DNA from: Rattus norvegicus | Taxonomy: Eukaryota; Chordata; Mammalia; Rodentia; Muridae | Reading direction: 5' to 3' | Assembly (NCBI RefSeq): GCF_036323735.1 | Contig: NC_086028.1 | Span: 41,866,001 to 41,930,000, forward strand | Length of the DNA stretch: 64,000 nucleotides | Shown here: positions 58,906 through 64,000 of the stretch, one piece after another | Layout of the letters: every line of letters starts with the position of its first letter | Numbering within the stretch: the stretch's first letter is position 1 | The notes under the pieces: model-generated | What the model saw: the letters and a program-made list of their open reading frames with translations, nothing else | Databases searched by the model: none | Told to the model about the DNA's origin: nothing | Position numbers and translations under genes: made by a program

Positions 58906-58974
58906 CACAGGGACAAACATGAAATGCAACTTGAGTTAGCAGCTTCACCGTTCAGAATTTGGCTCTGTTTTCAG

Positions 58975-59079
58975 GTGCGCTTCGAAGGTTTGACAGGAAA
59001 TGTGCAGTTCAACGAGAAAGGGCGCCGGACCAATTACACCCTCCACGTGATCGAAATGAAACATGATGGAATCCGAAAG
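58975..59079 (+). CDS. Gria1: Gria1 exon 8: GluA1 amino-terminal domain, residues 344-378
   Basis: 35 whole codons, phase 0 at both ends, starting VRFEGLTGNVQFNEKGRRTN and ending YTLHVIEMKHDGIRK. It contains the sequon at Asn363 (NYT), another known GluA1 glycan site. This is the C-terminal end of the amino-terminal domain, shortly before the linker to the ligand-binding domain. The acceptor is GGCTCTGTTTTCAG and the donor AAG|GTAAGC is strong. A CA/CAC/CAA simple-repeat tract ends about 70 bp before the acceptor. The frame stays open both upstream (from an ATG at 58924) and for 36 codons into intron 8, so the open frame here is longer than the exon; the AG/GT boundaries and the GluA1 match set the true limits. 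Exon 9 was not found before 64000. Confidence 0.98.
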
Positions 59080-59184
59080 GTAAGCGCCACCTTAGCTGAC
59101 GGGACTGAGCGGAGGCTCAGGCTGCTAATGAGGGTCCTAGATACCTGCGTTGCCTACAGCTTTGAAGACACTGAGGAAATTCGA

Positions 59185-59240
59185 GACTGACCACATAGGC
59201 CATTGAAATTTAAATTTTAATTAATTAAAACCTAAGAGTC
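59185..59240. repeat. hAT-type DNA transposon fossil, small copy
   Basis: CACATAGGCCATTGAAATTT AAATTTTAATTAATTAAAAC is nearly the same as 60408-60460. Confidence 0.45.
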
Positions 59241-59445
59241 AATTCTAGACTCCTCTAGTCTCAGCTCTGCCATCTGTCATCCGAGATTTGGAGAAAATCA
59301 GGTCCCTTCTCTGAGAATTGACTCCCTCTCTGTAATATGGGGATGCAACTCCCAGATTTTTTTTCTGAGAGTGTTTGAGAGCCTTAGGATAGGAAGACAC
59401 TCTGAGCACACAGAGGGAGACCCCTGTGTACTCCCTTTGCCTGTG

Positions 59446-59530
59446 ACCCAAACATTTGAGTGGCTGAGGCTGGAAGATTGTTGTAAGACTGAGACTAGCC
59501 AAGGATATAGAATAAGATTTGGTCTTGATA
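59446..59530 (+). repeat. B1-like fragment
   Basis: ACCCAAACATTTGAGTGGCT GAGGCTGGAAGATTG and GACTAGCCAAGGATATAGAA resemble the B1 middle. Confidence 0.4.
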
Positions 59531-60404
59531 TTTTGTAAGGACCTGAAAATATAAAGTAATAGATATGTACTACACAGTACTAGTTCTATTCCTAGGGCTT
59601 CTGGAGAATTCTGGGGTGCTTATGTATGAGGGTAACTACCTTCTGATTGTCCACACTTACTCACAACCATGTTCTCTTCTCAACAGAAGTCAGAGTGAAC
59701 AACACACGTGCTTGTGTTTTTATGTAATATTAATATTCATACTGGACCTTTTAAAGATGAAATAGAGATCCTTTGGACTTACTTAAACTCTAAAACATAG
59801 TGTGATTTGGTCACTGTCAAGCTCTCCACCTTGACCTTTGACACTTCCTTCATGCCTCTCCAGACAATCGTGTTTCTTCCAGTTCTGTGAATACACGCGA
59901 ACCACTGCCCTGGACTCTTCACATACCTAGGGAGGGTGGGCTCTCCGCCCTGCTGCTGTCTTTTGCTTGGCCGATACCTCCTCAGCCTTCAGCACTTAGA
60001 GCAGAGGGTATTCCTTGGAGACAGCATTCCTGGCTGCTTTCATTCTGTCTCTTGGCAGCCTCTGTGTCCCCTGCCCTCAGGCATCATCCTGTCTGCTTCC
60101 TTGTGGTGAGCCAGCAAGGAGATATTGTTGAAGGTTTTGAAGCTGGTGGAGGACTGTGGATCTTAGGGATCCTGGAACCGAAGCTTGAACTCTCTATTTA
60201 CTCCTCTGGGATCTGGACAAGTCTTCCAAGTTCTCTGAGCCTTAGACAGAGCTCTTAATGATGCTGCTGACCCTGTGCGGGGTCATTGAATAATTCGAAC
60301 ATCTCAGGTGTTTGGAAGTTCTAAATGTCACCCCTGGCACCTGGAAAGCTGGCACCTCAGACAAAGCACCCTCTGTGACTCTGAGGGTGTGCTACTATCC
60401 TCTC

Positions 60405-60570
60405 CCTGGCCATATAGGCCACTGAAATTTCAATTTTAATGAATTAAAATCTAAAAATTATCAAGTGCTACACAGCCATATGTGGCTCCTGGGGGTTGGG
60501 TCTTATAGGGCAGACACAGAGCATTGCTTCCATTGCAGAAAATTCTAGATAGCTCGAAGAATGCAGCATC
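60405..60570. repeat. hAT-type (MER3/MER58-like) DNA transposon fossil
   Basis: ACTGAAATTTCAATTTTAAT, CAAGTGCTACACAGCCATAT GTGGCTCC, GGGCAGACACAGAGCATTG and TTGCAGAAAATTCTAGAT are the familiar order of a MER1-type element. The exact subfamily is not certain. Confidence 0.5.
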
Positions 60571-61779
60571 CTTGGCTCTCTACCCCACTGTAAAGCCCAC
60601 CTCTACTTTCTAGCCTAGCTCAGCTCATCAGAGATGTGAGACTTTTCTATAGTTGTCATATACATTGTTACAAACCATGACTTCAATCCACAAAAATATT
60701 TCACCTTATGATTCCACTCATGGATGGATTAAATAATCAAGGTGCTAGCAGGACCATATTCCTCACTGGTGGCTTATTCTCATTTGCCAACTTTTTTCTA
60801 GAGTCTGTCCATTACCTATACCACCATCTCTATCCACGGGCTCAGAAGCATCACATCTCCCTGTTCCACTGGCACAGCTGGAGAAGACACTACTTTAAAG
60901 AGTTTATTAGCTTAGATGGGTCCCACCCAGATGGTCCAGGAACCTCCTTCTCAGATATGTGTTCTTTTACTACGTAAGAGAACATGGTCAAACTTAATGC
61001 ATGCAGTAGGCACATCTTGTGTGGGAGTATTATTCTACTCACAAGAATCTGGTTTTGTAGGCTTGATCCTTCTAATTACGACTGCTACAAAAAGTACTTA
61101 CTTCTCCTCAAGAACTTAACTGTCCCAATTGTCCTCAACTTCCACATCTCTAAAATGGAAACACATACATTATACCTAGATTAGTTCAGGGGTGTGTCCA
61201 ATAGCTGTGAAACATTTCTGATGCACACACTGGCATCTGGGCAGTCTGATGTGTCTTCCTCAGCTCTGTCAGGGCATGTGTATATCTAGTCTATCTTCCT
61301 TTCTCCTTGGGTAAACTGAGACAGAGACGCCCATTAGGCTGCCCAAGGACTCAGTGAGCAATAACTAAAGAGACACCCTGTTAGGAGCCCCTGACTCCCT
61401 AGCTCTTGTTTATCTGCAACTGCTGTCAAGCCTGAAAGGATCAAATTGACACAATCAGGACAGTGCTGGGGGACAAGGGCACACCAGGAGAATCCTGCTG
61501 CTCCTGGAAGGGACAACAGACTCATGACCTCCTCCCCCAACCATAGTGCTTTCAGACCCTCGGGAGAGCCGGGCTATGGCTCTTGCCTTACAGTGAAATG
61601 CGCATGCTGTGGGTGGATTATAAAGGACTGGAACAGTCGGTGTCTGCTCTTAAACAATAAGCAACCATGAACCTGGCTGACCGCACAATCCTCACAGTGA
61701 GTACTGTTACCACTCGCCAGTGGGGAAAGGTTGATACCTAGACAGCGCATAAAAGCTATGCCTTTGCACCATTAAAATA

Positions 61780-61900
61780 TGGAGATTGTGCCTGGTCTGG
61801 TGGCACAGGCCTATGAACCCAGCATTGGGGAATATAAGGCAGGGTGATCAGGAGAAGTTTAAGATCAACAGGGGCTACATAACAAGAGACTAGGGAAGCT
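61780..61900 (+). repeat. B1-like SINE fragment
   Basis: GCCTGGTCTGGTGGCACAGG CCTATGAACCCAGCATTGGG and AAGATCAACAGGGGCTACAT. Confidence 0.6.
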
Positions 61901-62649
61901 GTTGATGAGAATTATCCTCTCCCCAAGGACCATTCCAATTAAAGCCAGAATCCTGTCTACCATTAGCAGTGCATTGAGAGCATAGGGTAGTGTAAGAAGT
62001 AGATATGAGAATCAGAGATATGTTTAGTTATCATCCGGCTGTGTGTCATCCATCTGGTGGTTGCTTAGCCTACCTAAGTCTGCATCTTCAATTAAGTGAG
62101 AGGAATTTGGCTGCATAAACTCTAGTTCCTCTCAGCTCTGGTATTTGGATGACCCTTAAAAGACTCCATGTGGTAGAGTTTTTTACCAGTCTCTCTTCCC
62201 AGTCATGCCATCCATTTCCAGACTAGACTATGGTTTATTATAGAAGCAGAGTTAAGAACCTTTCTTATTCCTTAACCTGCCTTTGGTGTGACCTCGTCAA
62301 TGATTACAGGACCTTTGCTGTGACTCTGATCCTTCCCATGACTCAGTCCATAGAAGACTCTGTCTTCTCTAGACCGTGGATTCATCAAGAACTTCCCAGA
62401 GCAAGCAGCTCACTGTAGGGATGAGCAGACATTACCACAAGCACTGTTTGGAGACCTACTTAAAAAACGCAGATTCCTACAGCAAGGAGATGAGCCAGTA
62501 TCAGAGATAACTTCAAAGCTTTCTCCCCAGACTATTGGGTTTCCATATCCAGGGCTTTAAGGATAGGCAGTCCAGTAGTTAAGTATCTGCTTTTCTCTCT
62601 GTTAGCCATGTGACCTTGAACAAATCATGAGGCCTTCCTGATCCTGTTA

Positions 62650-62760
62650 CATCATATCTGATGCAAGCCTGTAATCCCAGGGCTTTGAAGGCCGAGCCAA
62701 GAGAAGCATTGTCAGTTCAAGCATTGTCTTGCTATGTAATAAAACCCTGACTTAAAAAGA
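62650..62760 (+). repeat. B1-like SINE fragment
   Basis: GATGCAAGCCTGTAATCCCA GGGCTTTGAAGGC, then TAATAAAACCCTGACTTAAA AAGAAG; an A/G-rich tail leads into the next tract. Confidence 0.6.
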
Positions 62761-62761
62761 A

Positions 62762-62820
62762 GGGAGAGAAGGAGGGAGGGAGAGAGGGGGAAAGGAGGGA
62801 TGGAATGATAGAAGGAAAGA
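62762..62820 (+). repeat. GGGA-rich tract
   Basis: Purine-only run with at least four G-runs of three or more (around 62773-62800), so a possible weak G-quadruplex. Confidence 0.7.
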
Positions 62821-64000
62821 AGAAAGTTACCTTGAAGGACTGAATGACACCATACTTACCCTTCCAAAGGACAAGGTTGAGGAAAGCGACCTCTGGCATG
62901 CAAGTGCATTCAGCCCACATCCACTTGCTCATGTTTGAAACTCCTCTCTGTCAGCCACAGAAGCTTCACATCAGTTCTGCACCGCACTGCACAGGTGCAT
63001 ACAGCACCGATGGAGCAGCCCTCAAACCTGCAAGCAAATGTCTGTGCCTGGTTTTTTAATCACCAAGCTGTTTTCTAACTTACTTTCTAGTGTCTAAATC
63101 CTTTCTTAGAATGTGGTCTTAAACATTCTTTGTCTACAGGGATCTGCCTTTCAGAAAATCAATTCCTCTGAATCTCTGCCTCCAGGACTTTTACTCAATC
63201 AAATTCCAAGCAAATTAATACCTAAGCTTTTCAAGAGTGACCTTGTGATGGTTTCCGGGATGTCATAAGGCCCTACCTGCCCTTTGCAACAAAAGCTTTC
63301 TCTTCCTAGTTCAGGGCTTCTGGGAAACTCCAATCCCACCTGTATCCACCTGACTCAGGGCTAGCAAGCTCCCTAGGCATCCTGATGTGCTTTAATATCC
63401 AATTGAGGTGCTAAACTTCCATCCATCAAGCTTAGAGTTTCAGAGAACAGATTTGGCCCTGGCTCTAGTGATGTTCAGTCTTAAGAAGTTCCATTTATAT
63501 GTATGACTTCAGGGTGGGCTTAGGGATCCTCTGAATAAAACATCCTGTCACGTTGTGATAGGATCACACAGTCTGATAGTGGCCACCCACAGGAGCATTA
63601 CATGGTCATCAGGGGACCAGCAATAAGAATCAGTCCCCTTCGCCCATTGACTGTGTGGCAGGCTGCTTTGGTGCTTATTGATGGCATCTGACATCCTCCC
63701 CACTTTCAACTTGACTTCAGTCCCCCTTCCCTGGCCTGGGTTGGTTACTAAGGTCTAACTTCGCACATAACTGGGCAGGAAACAGCAGTCACCGGAATTC
63801 CTTCTGGCATCTCCACTATCTTCTCATTCTGGGAGAAGACATGGCTTTCAATCCCCTACGTCTCCTGGAAGTTTTAAGTCTTCGGCATCCAACTTTTCAC
63901 ACACAAACTGATATTATTCTAAGATCCGACTTCAATACAGCTGTTCCTCCATCTTCATTGGTCAGCCCAGGGCCCATGTCTCACCTTCCTTGCCCTGACC

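Larger units (their letters stand above)
51268..58974 (+). other. Gria1: Gria1 intron 7 (7707 bp)
   Basis: GTAAGT...TTTCAG. Holds B4, B1 and ID-like SINE pieces, a LINE-1 fragment on the minus strand, a rodent repeat, a MIR-like stretch and CA tracts. 51912-53215, 53870-54790, 55645-56495 and 57040-58635 contain no gene or repeat that I can name with confidence. Confidence 0.95.
1..64000 (+). other. Gria1: Gria1 gene, internal part (intron 2 to intron 8)
   Basis: Six plus-strand exons join into one uninterrupted frame that reads as the amino-terminal domain of AMPA receptor subunit GluA1, residues 74-378 of the precursor by my count from the known rat protein. GluA1 forms glutamate-gated cation channels at excitatory synapses. 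Exon lengths are 240, 185, 54, 162, 168 and 105 bp (914 bp in total). Phases are compatible across every junction and all introns are GT-AG. The gene continues beyond both ends: exons 1-2 (signal peptide, start of the domain) and exon 9 onwards (ligand-binding and membrane regions) are not here. GluA1 is chosen over GluA2-4 because the whole joined sequence reads as GluA1 without a mismatch I can recall. Rat is inferred from intact ID SINEs. Confidence 0.97.
59080..64000 (+). other. Gria1: Gria1 intron 8, 5' part
   Basis: Starts GTAAGC and does not end in the window. Contains B1-like fragments, two small copies of a hAT-type DNA transposon fossil and a G-rich tract. 60570-61775, 61905-62645 and 62830-64000 hold nothing I recognise; in particular no GluA1 exon 9 (expected to begin Ile-Gly-Tyr-Trp) was seen. 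Confidence 0.9.

Noticed and set aside
59887..60258. 123-codon frame in intron 8
   Set aside because: No recognisable family; the text resembles a diverged L2/MIR-type ancient repeat, and there is no GluA1 match or splice context.
59080..64000. GluA1 exon 9
   Set aside because: Searched for the expected Ile-Gly-Tyr-Trp-Asn start after an acceptor; not found, so it lies beyond the window.

Overview
The window is a piece of a rodent nuclear genome, almost certainly rat. It carries six internal coding exons of the plus-strand gene for the AMPA-type glutamate receptor subunit GluA1 (Gria1), set in large introns. Joined, the exons give residues 74-378 of the GluA1 precursor with no frameshift or stop, and every exon is bounded by AG/GT. 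Two young ID (BC1-type) SINEs with perfect target-site duplications, plus B1, B2/B3 and B4/RSINE1 SINEs and Lx-type LINE-1 pieces, point to a murid; intact ID elements of this quality point to rat.

Layout: 1-14720 is the 3' part of intron 2 (SINEs, one LINE-1 ORF2 fragment, and an unusual run of microsatellites at 4829-5230 and 7925-9072). Exon 3 is 14721-14960. Intron 3 (14961-19068) holds a ~1 kb degenerate ATC trinucleotide tract. Exon 4 is 19069-19253. Intron 4 (19254-29990) is dominated by a ~5.4 kb decayed LINE-1 carrying several nested insertions. Exon 5 is 29991-30044. Intron 5 (30045-47967) has both ID insertions, LINE-1 and LINE-2 remnants and several repeat-free stretches that may be regulatory. 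Exon 6 is 47968-48129. Intron 6 (48130-51099) is SINE-rich. Exon 7 is 51100-51267, intron 7 is 51268-58974, exon 8 is 58975-59079. The rest (59080-64000) is the start of intron 8. Exon numbers follow the usual GRIA1 gene layout from memory; the window itself shows only their order.

All six exons encode the extracellular amino-terminal (LIVBP-like) domain, which drives subunit assembly and carries N-glycans. Signal peptide, ligand-binding domain, membrane segments, Q/R site and flip/flop exons lie outside. I found no second gene, RNA gene, CpG island, promoter, CRISPR array or bacterial-type system. Most other open frames are low-complexity or repeat-derived.

The most useful second-look items are: a polyadenylated retrocopy with 16-bp target-site duplications inside the old LINE-1; a tandem SINE-plus-microsatellite array; a strong G-quadruplex motif 215 bp before the 54-bp exon 5; an in-frame cryptic donor in exon 4; a SINE that ends about 29 bp before the exon 3 acceptor; and a CA/CAC/CAA tract about 70 bp before the exon 8 acceptor. 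I see no convincing undescribed biological system. Repeat family names are from memory of consensus sequences and their edges are approximate.
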